From Rhodoluna sp. (GTDB lineage Bacteria; Actinomycetota; Actinomycetes; Actinomycetales; Microbacteriaceae), in the NCBI RefSeq assembly GCF_024639375.1, contig NZ_JAHEIM010000004.1, positions 1 through 64,000 of the forward strand: a stretch of 64,000 bases of DNA, written 5' to 3'. Shown here in pieces: positions 42,522 through 53,892 of the stretch. Positions within the stretch are counted from its first letter, which is position 1. Each line of letters begins with the position of its first letter. Position numbers and translations under genes: made by a program. The notes beneath the pieces are model-generated. The model saw only the letters and a list, made by a program, of their open reading frames with translations, ran no database searches and was not told where the DNA came from.

Positions 42522-43946
42522 ATGGCAGACACAGAATTAGTCACAGGTTTGTGGCAAACCCTGCTCGCCAAACTTAACGGTGATGACCGTCTTACTCCAC
42601 AGCTTTTGGGCTTCATTTCTTTGGTTGAACCAAAGGGTGTTCTTGGCGAAACTCTTTATCTCGAGGTTCCAAACGAACTAACCCGAGACATGATCCAGCA
42701 GCGCATGCGCCCCTACATTCTTGATGCCATGCAAACCAACGCCGAATTTGGCGGCCCAACCAACTATGCCGTTGTGGTTAACCCAGACATTGAAGCAGCC
42801 TTTACCCCTGCTGCCCCGGTGGTCGAAGACATTGCACCCATCACGCCAATTGGTGCTCCACTAAGTTTTGCCAACCCAAGCTCAAGCGGCCCGGCTACAA
42901 GCTCAACCTTCGACACTCGACTAAACCCGAAGTACACCTTCGAAAACTTTGTTAGCGGTGGTTCAAACCGATTTGCCCACGCGGCGGCCTTCGCCGTGGC
43001 CGAAGCACCAGCCAAGGCCTATAACCCGCTATTTATCTATGGCAACTCGGGCCTGGGCAAGACTCACCTTTTGCACGCCATCGGCCACTACGCACTCAAC
43101 CTCTATCCACGAATCAAGGTGCGCTACGTTTCAAGCGAAGAGTTCACGAACGACTTCATCAATGCCATCGGTAGCAACCGAACCGCTGAGTTTCAAGCGA
43201 CCTACCGCGACATTGACGTTTTGCTAATTGACGATATTCAGTTCTTGCAGGGTAAAGACCAGACCCAAGAGGCTTTCTTTCACACTTTCAACACCCTGCA
43301 CGACCACAACAAGCAAGTGGTTATCACCAGCGACCTACCTCCAAAGCAGCTAACCGGCTTTGAAGACCGCATGCTTTCGCGCTTCGAATGGGGTCTTCTC
43401 ACCGACATTCAGGCTCCAGAACTTGAAACCCGCATCGCTATTCTGCGCAAGAAGGCCGACAACGAGAAACTTCGAGTGCCCGACGAGGTGCTTGAATACA
43501 TGGCTGCCCGCGTTAGCTCAAACATTCGTGAGCTTGAAGGCACCTTGCTTCGTGTCACAGCCTTTGCCAACTTGAACCGCCAGGCAATGAACATGCAACT
43601 TGTTCAAACTGTGCTCAAAGATGTCGTGCCACTTGGCGAAGACCTAGTAATTGCCCCAATCGAGATCATCAATGCAGTTGCCACCTATTACAAAATCACC
43701 CCGGATGACCTGTACGGCCAAAGCCGCATTGCAGCAATCGCGCTTGCCCGTCAGATTGCTATGTACATCTGCCGTGAGCAAACTAACCTTTCATTGCCTA
43801 AAATCGGTCAGCTGTTTGGCGGCCGTGATCACACCACTGTGATGTATGCCCAGAAGAAAATCACTGAATATATGAACGAGCGTCGCTACGTTTATAACCA
43901 AGTCTCAGAGATCATCGGTCGAATTAAGGCAACTGGCCGCAACTAA
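42522..43946 (+). CDS. dnaA: chromosomal replication initiator DnaA
   Basis: 474 aa. Domain I (1-90), a short Pro/Ala/Ser linker (about 91-130), the AAA+ domain III with Walker A GNSGLGKTHLL (174-184) and LLIDDIQFLQGKD, and DNA-binding domain IV with IGQLFGGRDHTTVMYAQKKI. Opens oriC and regulates its own gene. The linker is much shorter than in Streptomyces DnaA, so the protein is compact. Starts ATG 42522. Confidence 0.98.
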   Translation: MADTELVTGLWQTLLAKLNGDDRLTPQLLGFISLVEPKGVLGETLYLEVPNELTRDMIQQRMRPYILDAMQTNAEFGGPTNYAVVVNPDIEAAFTPAAPVVEDIAPITPIGAPLSFANPSSSGPATSSTFDTRLNPKYTFENFVSGGSNRFAHAAAFAVAEAPAKAYNPLFIYGNSGLGKTHLLHAIGHYALNLYPRIKVRYVSSEEFTNDFINAIGSNRTAEFQATYRDIDVLLIDDIQFLQGKDQTQEAFFHTFNTLHDHNKQVVITSDLPPKQLTGFEDRMLSRFEWGLLTDIQAPELETRIAILRKKADNEKLRVPDEVLEYMAARVSSNIRELEGTLLRVTAFANLNRQAMNMQLVQTVLKDVVPLGEDLVIAPIEIINAVATYYKITPDDLYGQSRIAAIALARQIAMYICREQTNLSLPKIGQLFGGRDHTTVMYAQKKITEYMNERRYVYNQVSEIIGRIKATGRN

Positions 43947-44340
43947 TCGCCTTTTCTTGGTGAATTTAACATATGCACATATCTGTGGATAAGTGTGGAT
44001 AACCCCTAGATATCAGTGAAATACAGGTAAATTGCCTGTGACCAAATAAACCACTACTCACAACCCTCGAAGTTATCCACAGTTTTTTACACAACTGTGT
44101 ATACATCTTTCACCGTTGTAGTTCGGTTATGAATACTGGCAAGTTGGCAGTTATCCACATTTTCCACAAGGGTTATTAATGTTGTTTTAAATATTTAAAT
44201 ATTTAGAGAACTAATAACTCCTTAGGCCAAGTAATCAAAGGCAAAGAAAACCTCAAATGGGCTTTACCTAAGCCAAACTGTGCCAAGATTAACCCCTAGA
44301 AACCAGTGCCAGGCTAGGCCGGCAGATTTGGGGAAAAGTT
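43947..44340. other. chromosomal replication origin oriC
   Basis: The 394-bp dnaA-dnaN gap has exact DnaA boxes at 43984-43992 and 43994-44002 (TGTGGATAA), 44073-44081 and 44151-44159 (TTATCCACA), plus variants TTTTACACA (44085-44093), TGTGTATAC (44096-44104) and TTTTCCACA (44160-44168). Directly downstream is an AT-rich unwinding element at about 44170-44218 with the palindrome AAATATTTAAATATTT (44189-44204). Genes diverge in transcription direction around here, which supports it as the functional origin. Confidence 0.95.
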
Positions 44341-45483
44341 TTGAAGTTTCAAGTAAATAAAGACGTGCTCAGTGAAGCAGTTTCTTTTGCAGTTCGACTT
44401 TTGCCACAGCGAACCACTTTGCCAATTCTTGGTGGAATCTTGATCGAAGCCGATGCAAACGCATTGCGCCTTTCAGTTTTTGACTACGAAGTTTCAGCTC
44501 AGGCAGAAATCGTGGCCAAGGTTGAGACCTCAGGTCGAGTTTTGGTTTCAGGCCGTCTTCTTTCAGAGATCGCCAGCAAGCTGCCGAACGCCCCAGTCGA
44601 ATTTGCTACCGATGGATCTAAAGTCACCGTTTCTTGTGGTTCAACCAAATTCTCACTTTTGACCATGCCGGTTGAGGAATACCCAACCCTTCCTGAAATT
44701 CCAGCCATCTCAGGAACCATCACCGGTGAGGCATTTGCCAGTGCAGTTCAGCAGGTTGCCACTGCCGCTTCTAAGGATGACGTCACGCCAGTGCTTACCG
44801 GTGTTCAGATCGAAGCAGGCGAAAAGTCACTCTCATTCGTAGCCACTGACCGTTACCGTGTGGCTCTTCGCGAAGCAGCGTGGAACGCTAATTCAGGATC
44901 AGCTGGCCAGATTGCTTTGGTGCCAGCTCGCACCCTTCAAGAAGTGGCAAAGACCTTCGGCAACCAGGGTGAAATTCAGATCGCCATCGCCAAATCAGAT
45001 GACCGCGAAATGATTGCCTTCAAGGCAAACAACCGCTCGGTAACCTCATTGCTTTTGAAGGGCAACTTTCCACCGGTGAAGAGCCTCTTCCCTGCAGACA
45101 TCGATAACTATGCAGTGATCACCACCCAAGATCTAATCGACTCAACTCGCCGAGTGTCTTTGGTGCTTGAACGAGAAAGCCCACTTCGCTACAGCTTCGA
45201 AGAAGGCAAAGTTTCACTTGAGGCAACCGGCAATGAAACTGCACAGGCATCAGAGAGCATCAGCGCGGAACTTGCTGGCAAAGAAATTGTTGTTTCGCTA
45301 AAGCCGCAGTTCTTGATTGACGGTTTGAGTGGCGTGCACGCCGAGTTCGTGAAGATTGCATTCACCAACAACGACAACCCGAACAAGCCTGGCCCAGTTT
45401 TGATTTCATCTCACGGCTCAAAAGAGAAAACCGAAACAGACAGCTACCGCTACTTGCTTCAGCCAAACCTTCTTGTTCGCTAA
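44341..45483 (+). CDS. dnaN: DNA polymerase III beta sliding clamp
   Basis: 380 aa with three clamp domains. MKFQVNKDVLSEAVSFAVRL, LLPQRTTLPILGGILIEAD, FVATDRYRVALREAAWN and the C-terminal LQPNLLVR with the M/L-R end. Ring-shaped processivity factor for PolIII. TTG start directly after GGGGAAAAG. Confidence 0.97.
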   Translation: MKFQVNKDVLSEAVSFAVRLLPQRTTLPILGGILIEADANALRLSVFDYEVSAQAEIVAKVETSGRVLVSGRLLSEIASKLPNAPVEFATDGSKVTVSCGSTKFSLLTMPVEEYPTLPEIPAISGTITGEAFASAVQQVATAASKDDVTPVLTGVQIEAGEKSLSFVATDRYRVALREAAWNANSGSAGQIALVPARTLQEVAKTFGNQGEIQIAIAKSDDREMIAFKANNRSVTSLLLKGNFPPVKSLFPADIDNYAVITTQDLIDSTRRVSLVLERESPLRYSFEEGKVSLEATGNETAQASESISAELAGKEIVVSLKPQFLIDGLSGVHAEFVKIAFTNNDNPNKPGPVLISSHGSKEKTETDSYRYLLQPNLLVR

Positions 45484-45518
45484 GCGAATTTAGTTTTTAG
45501 AAAAGAGGCCGGTTAGAG

Positions 45519-46697
45519 ATGTTAATCAAGCATCTCTCGCTGGCCAATTTTCGTAATTACAAAACGGCCGAAGTTGCGTTTCAACCTGGCGTGAATTTAT
45601 TGGTTGGCCCCAATGGTCAAGGCAAAACAAATTTGGTTGAAGCAGTTCGATTTTTATCGACACTTTCATCACATCGAGTAGCTGGTTATCAACCACTGAT
45701 TAAACAAAACGAAGACAGCGCTCTGATTCGTGCATTAGCAAGTTTTGATGATCGTGAAATGTTGATTGAACTTGAACTAAATCGCGAATCACAAAATAAA
45801 GCACGCGTAAATAAATCACCTTCACAAAAAGTGCGAGACATTTTGGGTTACATAAATTCAGTAACTTTCGCGCCAGAAGATCTCGACATCATTAAGCGCG
45901 ACCCGTCTAATCGCCGCGCGTTTATTGATGAGTTGGTAGTTCAGGTGTGGCCCCGCTTTGCAGGTGTTTACAGCGATTACGAGCGAGTTTTAAAACAACG
46001 CAACACACTTTTGAAAACGGCAAGACAAACTGGAGCGAAAGGTTCTGCGCTCAGCACTCTTGATGCTTGGGATGAATCGCTAATAAATTTTGGTGCTGAA
46101 ATTGTTGCGGCCCGTGTTGATGTGATTGAAAGATTGCGACCACATCTTTTTGCCGCTTATCAAAAAATTGCAATTGCAAACAACGAACCAAAAATTATCG
46201 TCAAGTCTTCGTTGCTTGGTGCTGCGATTGTTAGTGATGACGAAGATGGCGCACCACTCGATGCAATTGAAACTAAAGACAAACTACAAATTGCCGAGTT
46301 GTTCAAACTAAAACTCGAATTCGTTCGATCAAAAGAACTAGAACGAGGAATCTCATTAGTTGGACCACATAGAGACGACTTGGTTTTGATGCTCGGTGAA
46401 TTACCGGCAAAGGGTTATGCCAGCCACGGGGAATCCTGGTCGTATGCACTTGCCTTGCGCTTAGCCTCGATTGAATTGCTAAAAGCCGAAACTCGTTCGG
46501 GTGACCCAATTTTGATCTTGGATGACGTGTTTGCCGAACTTGATGCAGGGCGTAGATCACGACTTGCCGAATTAATCGCAAACAACGAACAGGTACTGAT
46601 TACTGCAGCTGTTGGCGAAGATGTTCCACAGGAATTATCCGCGGTGATTTTTGAAGTTCGTGCCGGAGAAATTTCGGATGGTGAAAACAATGCCTAA
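45519..46697 (+). CDS. recF: DNA replication/repair protein RecF
   Basis: 392-aa SMC-like ATPase: MLIKHLSLANFRNYKTAEVAF, Walker A VGPNGQGKTNLVEAV, the signature LVGPHRDDLVLML, and Walker B PILILDDVFAELDAGRR. Loads RecA at gaps with RecOR. Uses AT-rich synonymous codons (many AAA, TTA, AAT) compared with dnaN and gyrB. No gnd gene separates dnaN and recF, unlike in many actinobacteria. Confidence 0.96.
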   Translation: MLIKHLSLANFRNYKTAEVAFQPGVNLLVGPNGQGKTNLVEAVRFLSTLSSHRVAGYQPLIKQNEDSALIRALASFDDREMLIELELNRESQNKARVNKSPSQKVRDILGYINSVTFAPEDLDIIKRDPSNRRAFIDELVVQVWPRFAGVYSDYERVLKQRNTLLKTARQTGAKGSALSTLDAWDESLINFGAEIVAARVDVIERLRPHLFAAYQKIAIANNEPKIIVKSSLLGAAIVSDDEDGAPLDAIETKDKLQIAELFKLKLEFVRSKELERGISLVGPHRDDLVLMLGELPAKGYASHGESWSYALALRLASIELLKAETRSGDPILILDDVFAELDAGRRSRLAELIANNEQVLITAAVGEDVPQELSAVIFEVRAGEISDGENNA

Positions 46698-47187
46698 TAA
46701 CAAGAACGTGAATGACTTTGCTCAAGAGTTCTACTGGAAGATGCGCGATGCGGTGACCGGCCGCGTTTCACGTGACGCCAAGCGCATTGCCGAAGCCGCC
46801 AAGAACGCGGAGTCGATTCCGTTTGGCTCAGGGCGTGATTTTGTGAAGGCTGGCGACACCGTGGATGGCCTGCTTAAGGACTTTCGCTGGGAAGCCCAAT
46901 TGGCCGAAGCTGACCTTTTCAACCGCTGGTCAGAGGTGGTTGGCGACACCAATGCGGCGGCCAGCCAGCCAGAGGCCCTGATCAACGGCACCCTCACCGT
47001 GCGGTGCAAATCGACTGCCTGGGCCACCCAGCTGCGCCTGATGCAAACCACCATTTTGGCCAAGCTGCACGAGGCCTTTCCACAGGTCGAAATTAAGGCC
47101 CTAAAACTGCTGGGCCCAGAGGCTCCAAGTTGGAAAAAGGGCCCTAGAACAGCCCCTGGCCGAGGCCCTCGCGACACGTATGGATGA
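46690..47187 (+). CDS. dciA: DciA-family (DUF721) probable helicase loader
   Basis: 165 aa: an N-terminal helical region (NDFAQEFYWKMRDAVTGRVS), then the DciA fold around LFNRWSEVVGDTNAAASQPEAL and LTVRCKSTAWATQLRLMQ. DciA is the ancestral loader of replicative helicase DnaB in bacteria without DnaC/DnaI, and both genes are in this window. ATG 46690 overlaps the end of recF by 8 nt; in-frame ATG 46678 or GTG 46681 are alternatives. The C-terminus is basic and Gly/Arg-rich (GPRTAPGRGPRD). Confidence 0.88.
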   Translation: MPNNKNVNDFAQEFYWKMRDAVTGRVSRDAKRIAEAAKNAESIPFGSGRDFVKAGDTVDGLLKDFRWEAQLAEADLFNRWSEVVGDTNAAASQPEALINGTLTVRCKSTAWATQLRLMQTTILAKLHEAFPQVEIKALKLLGPEAPSWKKGPRTAPGRGPRDTYG

Positions 47188-49331
<2,144 letters not shown>

Positions 49332-49351
49332 GAACGAGCGAGGGATAAAAG

Positions 49352-51865
49352 ATGTCAGAAGAAACTACAAACTCATCAGGCTTGATCGACAAGATTGAGC
49401 AGGTCGACCTTCAGGTCGAAATGCAGCGCAGCTACCTTGACTATGCGATGAGCGTTATCGTGGGCCGCGCCTTGCCAGACGTTCGCGATGGCCTAAAGCC
49501 AGTTCACCGCCGCGTTATCTATGCGATGTTTGATGGCGGCTACCGCCCAGACAAGCAGTTCTCAAAGTGTTCGCGTGTTGTTGGCGACGTTATGGGCCAG
49601 TTTCACCCGCACGGTGACAGCGCCATCTACGACACCATGGTTCGCCTCACCCAGGATTGGAACCTTCGCTACCCACTGATCTCTGGTCAGGGAAACTTTG
49701 GTTCGCCAGGAAACGACCCAGCTGCGGCTCCGCGTTATACCGAGTGCCGCATGGCGCCGTTGGCCATGGAGATGGTTCGTGACATCGACGAAGAGACCGT
49801 CGACTTTCAAGACAACTACGATGGCCGCACCCAAGAGCCAACCGTGTTGCCTTCACGAATTCCAAACCTTCTGATCAACGGTTCGATCGGTATCGCCGTT
49901 GGTATGGCAACCAACATTCCGCCGCACAACCTGCGTGAAGTTGCTGCCGGTGCCGAGTGGTACTTAAAGAACCCAGAAGCTTCGGATGAAGAACTGCTTG
50001 AAGCGCTAATCGAGCGCATCAAGGGTCCAGACTTTCCAACCGGCGCACACATCCTTGGCCGCAAGGGAATTGAAGAGGCTTATCGCACTGGCCGTGGTTC
50101 AATCACCATGCGTGCCATCGTCAACGTGGAAGAAATCAACGGCCGCACTTGCTTGGTAGTTACCGAACTGCCATACCAGGTGAACCCTGACAACTTGGCC
50201 GAGAAGATTGCGGGCCTAGTTAAAGAAGGTCGTCTGCAGGGCATTGCTGACATTCGCGACGAAACATCTGGTCGCACCGGTCAGCGATTGATTGTTGTGC
50301 TTAAGAAAGATGCGGTTGCCCGCGTTGTTCTAAACAACCTTTATAAGTTGACCCCGCTGCAAGAAAACTTCAGTGCCAACATGTTGGCATTGGTTGATGG
50401 CGTGCCACGCACACTTGCACTCAACGGATTCATTAAGTACTGGGTTGAACACCAGGTGGAAGTTATTGTTCGTCGCACTCAGTTCCGTTTGCGCAAGGCC
50501 GAAGAGCGCGCTCACATTTTGCGCGGTTACCTAAAGGCACTTGATGCACTCGACGCAGTGATTGCACTGATTCGCAAGAGCCCAACTGTGGATGAGGCTC
50601 GCGACGGTTTGATGACATTGCTTTCAATTGATGAACTGCAAGCTCGTGCAATTTTGAACATGCAGTTGCGTCAGCTTGCAGCACTCGAGCGTCAGAAGAT
50701 TATTGACGAAGCGGCTGAACTTGAAGCGCTAATCATTGATTACAAGGCAATCATTGCCGACCCAGTTCGTCAGCGCACAATCATCAGCGAAGAACTTGCT
50801 GAAGTTGTGACCAAGCACGGCGATGACCGTCGTTCACAAATTGTTGCTGGTGGTGACGGCGATGTTCAGACTGAAGATCTGATTCCTGAAGAAGAGATGG
50901 TTATCTCGCTTACTCGCGGTGGCTACATCAAGCGCACCAAGAGTGACAACTACCGCTCACAACACCGCGGTGGCAAGGGAGTCAAGGGAGCTAACCTGCG
51001 TGCCGACGATGTTGTTGAACACTTCTTTGTGACTACAACTCACCACTGGTTGTTGTTCTTCACCAATAAGGGTCGCGTTTATCGCAGCAAGGCTTATGAA
51101 GTTCAAGAAGCTGGGCGCGATGCAAAGGGTCAGCACGTTGCAAACTTGCTAGCCATGCAGCCAGACGAAAGTGTTGCTGCAGTTCTAGACATTAGCGATT
51201 ACAAGGCTGCACCATATCTAGTTCTTGCAACTCGCACCGGTTTGGTTAAGAAGACATCACTTGATGCTTATGACACCGCACGCACCGGCGGAATCATCGC
51301 GATTAAATTGCGCGAGGGTGACGAACTAGTTTCTGCGATGTTGGCATCCGAGGCAGATGACCTGTTGCTTGTTTCACACAAGGGCATGTCGATTCGATTC
51401 TCAAACAGTGATGAATCACTTCGCCCTATGGGTCGTGACACCAGCGGAAACATCGGTATGAGTTTCCGCAAGGATGACTACCTATTGAGTGCATCGGTAA
51501 TCAACGATGTTGATGACTCGTTTGTGTTTGTTGTTACCGAAGGCGGTTATGCAAAGCGCACCGAGGTTTCACAATATCGTGCACAAAACCGTGGTGGTCT
51601 TGGAATCAAGGTGGCCAAGCTCGAAGAAAAGCGCGGCGACCTAGTTGGCGCAATCATCGTGAGCGAAGAAGATGAAACTCTTGTAGTTCTAGCCTCGGGC
51701 AAGGTGGTTCGCTCTGCAGTTAGTGAAGTTCCAGCTAAGGGTCGCGACACAATGGGTGTTGTCTTCGCTCGCTTCGAAGAAGACGACAGCATTCTTGGAC
51801 TAGCCAAGAACACGGAACGCAATCTAGACTCATCCGAAGTAATTACCGAAGGAGAACCTGCATGA
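49352..51865 (+). CDS. gyrA: DNA gyrase subunit A
   Basis: 837 aa. The catalytic tyrosine is Tyr129 in [11 protein letters not shown]. The quinolone-resistance region reads [10 protein letters not shown], with the sensitive-type Ser and Asp. The C-terminal beta-pinwheel carries the GyrA-box-like [28 protein letters not shown] follows. The stop overlaps the next ATG (ATGA). Confidence 0.98.
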   Translation: MSEETTNSSGLIDKIEQVDLQVEMQRSYLDYAMSVIVGRALPDVRDGLKPVHRRVIYAMFDGGYRPDKQFSKCSRVVGDVMGQFHPHGDSAIYDTMVRLTQDWNLRYPLISGQGNFGSPGNDPAAAPRYTECRMAPLAMEMVRDIDEETVDFQDNYDGRTQEPTVLPSRIPNLLINGSIGIAVGMATNIPPHNLREVAAGAEWYLKNPEASDEELLEALIERIKGPDFPTGAHILGRKGIEEAYRTGRGSITMRAIVNVEEINGRTCLVVTELPYQVNPDNLAEKIAGLVKEGRLQGIADIRDETSGRTGQRLIVVLKKDAVARVVLNNLYKLTPLQENFSANMLALVDGVPRTLALNGFIKYWVEHQVEVIVRRTQFRLRKAEERAHILRGYLKALDALDAVIALIRKSPTVDEARDGLMTLLSIDELQARAILNMQLRQLAALERQKIIDEAAELEALIIDYKAIIADPVRQRTIISEELAEVVTKHGDDRRSQIVAGGDGDVQTEDLIPEEEMVISLTRGGYIKRTKSDNYRSQHRGGKGVKGANLRADDVVEHFFVTTTHHWLLFFTNKGRVYRSKAYEVQEAGRDAKGQHVANLLAMQPDESVAAVLDISDYKAAPYLVLATRTGLVKKTSLDAYDTARTGGIIAIKLREGDELVSAMLASEADDLLLVSHKGMSIRFSNSDESLRPMGRDTSGNIGMSFRKDDYLLSASVINDVDDSFVFVVTEGGYAKRTEVSQYRAQNRGGLGIKVAKLEEKRGDLVGAIIVSEEDETLVVLASGKVVRSAVSEVPAKGRDTMGVVFARFEEDDSILGLAKNTERNLDSSEVITEGEPA

Positions 51866-52275
51866 GCAACCTCATCTCGCGTGTAACCCGCAAAAACATT
51901 CCACCGGTGAAGCAGGTAAAACTCAAGCTGGTTCAGATCGATTTCTGGTCTGCAACCAAGGTTGGTTTTTTGGTGACTCTTGCTGGCGGCATCGCCACCA
52001 TCGTGGGCTTCTTTTTGATCTGGTTGCTGGTTAGCCAGACCGGCTTGTTTGGCAGCCTAAACAACTTGCTAAACAGCGTGGTTGGCGGTGCATCAACCAA
52101 CGGCGGCGCAGACGTTGCTGCTGTGTTGAGTTTGCCTCGAGTGTTGTCATTCGCAACCACCATCGCGTTCTTCAACGTAATTTTGGGCACCCTGCTTACC
52201 GGAATCTCAGCATTGATCTTCAACGTGATTGGTCGCCTAACCGGTGGCATCAGCGTTGGATTCACCAATAACTAA
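51862..52275 (+). CDS. DUF3566 transmembrane protein
   Basis: 137 aa with a basic N-terminus ([20 protein letters not shown]) and two TM helices (about 33-60 and 95-125) separated by a Gly/Asn/Ser/Ala-rich extracellular loop. It follows gyrA with a 4-nt overlap, the place where this family is nearly always found in actinobacteria. Function unknown; the conserved site suggests a role in replication or division timing, without proof. Confidence 0.87.
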   Translation: MSNLISRVTRKNIPPVKQVKLKLVQIDFWSATKVGFLVTLAGGIATIVGFFLIWLLVSQTGLFGSLNNLLNSVVGGASTNGGADVAAVLSLPRVLSFATTIAFFNVILGTLLTGISALIFNVIGRLTGGISVGFTNN

Positions 52276-52282
52276 GTTCGGT

Positions 52283-52311
52283 TTGTAGCCAAGCCGTTTT
52301 TCGTGTAATGT
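52283..52311 (+). promoter_or_regulatory. tRNA-Ile/tRNA-Ala promoter
   Basis: TTGTAG at 52283-52288 and TAATGT at 52306-52311 with a 17-nt spacer. The predicted start near 52318 lies a few bases before the tRNA-Ile 5' end. Confidence 0.6.
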
Positions 52312-52325
52312 CGTAAAGGTTCTAC

Positions 52326-52402
52326 GGGCCTATAGCTCAGGTGGTTAGAGCGCTTCACTGATAATGAAGAGGTCGGAGGTTCAAGTCCTCCTAGGCCCAC
52401 CA
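52326..52402 (+). tRNA. tRNA-Ile (GAT)
   Basis: Full cloverleaf: acceptor GGGCCTA/TAGGCCC, D-arm GCTCAGGTGGTTAGAGC, anticodon arm CTTCACTGATAATGAAG with anticodon GAT, T-arm GGAGG-TTCAAGT-CCTCC and discriminator A. The terminal CCA is encoded in the DNA (52400-52402). Confidence 0.98.
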
Positions 52403-52468
52403 GGAAGCCTTTCTCAACTGAGATTTGGATTCCAAACGTAGAAACAGCACCAAACCGGTATCAGATCC

Positions 52469-52541
52469 GGGGACTTAGCTCAGTTGGTAGAGCACCTGCT
52501 TTGCAAGCAGGGGGTCAGGGGTTCGACCCCCCTAGTCTCCA
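52469..52541 (+). tRNA. tRNA-Ala (TGC)
   Basis: Acceptor GGGGACT/AGTCTCC (one G-U pair), D-arm GCTCAGTTGGTAGAGC, anticodon arm CCTGCTTTGCAAGCAGG with anticodon TGC, T-arm AGGGG-TTCGACC-CCCCT and discriminator A. The CCA end is not encoded; the following bases are CGA. Confidence 0.98.
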
Positions 52542-52547
52542 CGAAAC

Positions 52548-52581
52548 AAAATCGCCTTCCTAAACAGGGAGGCGATTTTCT
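52548..52581 (+). terminator. terminator after the tRNA pair
   Basis: AAAATCGCC-TTCC-TAAACA-GGGA-GGCGATTTT forms a long stem (nine perfect outer pairs, then a looser top) and continues into TTTTCTTGTTT. It lies 6 nt after tRNA-Ala. Confidence 0.9.
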
Positions 52582-52597
52582 TGTTTAAGTGGGCATT

Positions 52598-52603
52598 TAG
52601 GCT
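52598..52603 (+). promoter_or_regulatory. -10 element for leaderless monooxygenase gene
   Basis: TAGGCT exactly 6 nt before the ATG at 52610. Confidence 0.5.
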
Positions 52604-52609
52604 AGAGCA

Positions 52610-52894
52610 ATGACAAATTTCGATCTTTCAGCAATCTTCACTCCAATGCCGGAGTACCTAGATGAGATTCGCGCCTACCTTCTTTCAATCAGTGAAGAAG
52701 TTCGCAACGAACCAGGCTGTAATTTCTATGACCTGTATGACGAAGCCACCGGCAAGCTTGTTTTTATTGAGCAGTGGGCGTCTCGAGAAGACTGGCTGAA
52801 GCACAACGATGCGCCGTCGGTCGCAAAGATTACTCAGTTTGTTGAGGGCAAATTAAATGCTCCCGTCGAACTTTTGTTGCTAACCAAAATCTAA
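52610..52894 (+). CDS. antibiotic biosynthesis monooxygenase (ABM) domain protein
   Basis: 94-aa ferredoxin-like ABM fold: PMPEYLDEIRAYLLSISEEV, RNEPGCNFYDLYDE and FIEQWASREDWLKHNDAPSV. Such proteins often are quinol monooxygenases or detoxifying enzymes of the YgiN type. First gene after the tRNA block, with TipAS and LysE genes downstream at 2 nt and an 8-nt overlap, forming a small operon. Physiological substrate unknown. Confidence 0.82.
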   Translation: MTNFDLSAIFTPMPEYLDEIRAYLLSISEEVRNEPGCNFYDLYDEATGKLVFIEQWASREDWLKHNDAPSVAKITQFVEGKLNAPVELLLLTKI

Positions 52895-52896
52895 GA

Positions 52897-53238
52897 ATGA
52901 GTTGGTTTCAAGACTCAACTGCCAATCACGCTTCACAACATGTGAATAGTGAGAAGCATGATGAATATCGTCGTGGTCACGAACACATCGCAAAAAATCT
53001 TGCCGACCTAATGCGCGCTGGCAAAACCATCGATGACATCGATGTGCAACATTGGATTGGCAAGCACTACGAGTTTGTTTGTCAGTTTTGGACTCCAACC
53101 AAAATTGCTTATAAGGCTCTGGCGCTAACCTATGTAATGGATCCGGCGTTCAAAGCAACCTACGAAGCATTCGAACCAGGGCTCGCAAAATTCATTCAAA
53201 CAGCAATCAATATTTGGGCCGAGGCAAATCTTGAATAA
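52897..53238 (+). CDS. stand-alone TipAS-domain protein
   Basis: 113 aa, helical: an N-terminal segment (SEKHDEYRRGHEHIAKNLAD), then DIDVQHWIGKHYEFVCQFWT, YKALALTYVMDPAFKATYEA and PGLAKFIQTAINIWAEAN, the pattern of the TipAL/TipAS antibiotic-binding domain. The MerR DNA-binding half of TipAL is missing. TipAS domains bind thiopeptide-like or diverse hydrophobic drugs, so this may sequester a toxic compound; the function here is inferred from the fold only. Confidence 0.72.
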   Translation: MSWFQDSTANHASQHVNSEKHDEYRRGHEHIAKNLADLMRAGKTIDDIDVQHWIGKHYEFVCQFWTPTKIAYKALALTYVMDPAFKATYEAFEPGLAKFIQTAINIWAEANLE

Positions 53239-53854
53239 CACGCACGGCCTAATTGCATTCCTGCCAGGTTTCTTCTCTGGCCTTTCACTTATTGCGGCAA
53301 TTGGCGCACAGAATGCCTACATAATTCGCCAGGGATTAACTCGTCAATACACATTGATGATTGTGTTGTTCTGCGCGGCTGCGGATGCGCTGTTGATTTC
53401 TGTTGGTGTTGCTGGTTTGGGTGCGTTGGTTGCTAGCTTGCCTTGGTTGCTCGAGATCATCCGCTGGTTCGGTGTTGCATTTATAACTTGGTTTGGAATC
53501 ACGAGTTTGATCGCTGCAACCAAGAACGATTACTTGACGCCTGCCGAAGCAACTCAGCAATCGCGCGGCAAAGTTCTAGCAACTCTCTTTGCGCTAACTT
53601 TTTTGAACCCGCACGTTTACCTAGACACACTTCTGTTTTTGGGCAGCCTGTCAACAACCTTTGGTGACAATCGCTGGTTCTTTGCCTTTGGTGCAATGAC
53701 AGCCAGTGTGGTGTGGTTCTTTGTTTTAGGCTTTGGCGCCAAAGCTGCGTCAAGGTTTATGTCGCGACCAATCTTTTGGCGCGTGCTCGACATTTTTATT
53801 GCTGCCGTGATGTTCACACTTGCAATCACGCTGGCGTTTTATCGCTTTGCCTAG
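53231..53854 (+). CDS. LysE/ArgO family amino-acid exporter
   Basis: 207 aa, six TM helices, with LIAAIGAQNAYIIRQGLTRQ and FALTFLNPHVYLDTLLFLGS, the LysE/ArgO motifs. These proteins export lysine or arginine, particularly when peptides are taken up. TTG start at 53231 overlaps the TipAS stop. No LysG-type regulator lies next to it. Confidence 0.87.
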   Translation: MNNTHGLIAFLPGFFSGLSLIAAIGAQNAYIIRQGLTRQYTLMIVLFCAAADALLISVGVAGLGALVASLPWLLEIIRWFGVAFITWFGITSLIAATKNDYLTPAEATQQSRGKVLATLFALTFLNPHVYLDTLLFLGSLSTTFGDNRWFFAFGAMTASVVWFFVLGFGAKAASRFMSRPIFWRVLDIFIAAVMFTLAITLAFYRFA

Positions 53855-53892
53855 CTGGGAATGAACCAAGCCCCGCCGGCGTTGAGGTAGGC

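Noticed and set aside
46764-46779. Third parS-like sequence CGTTTCACGTGACGCC in dciA
   Set aside because: Only 12 of 16 positions fit and the right arm is lost; it encodes ordinary DciA residues (GRVSRDAK). Possibly a weak ParB site but not listed as a feature.
53713-53892. 60-codon N-terminal extension of the glutathione peroxidase frame
   Set aside because: Lies inside lysE in another frame and is Cys/His-rich noise; the family start is at 53893.
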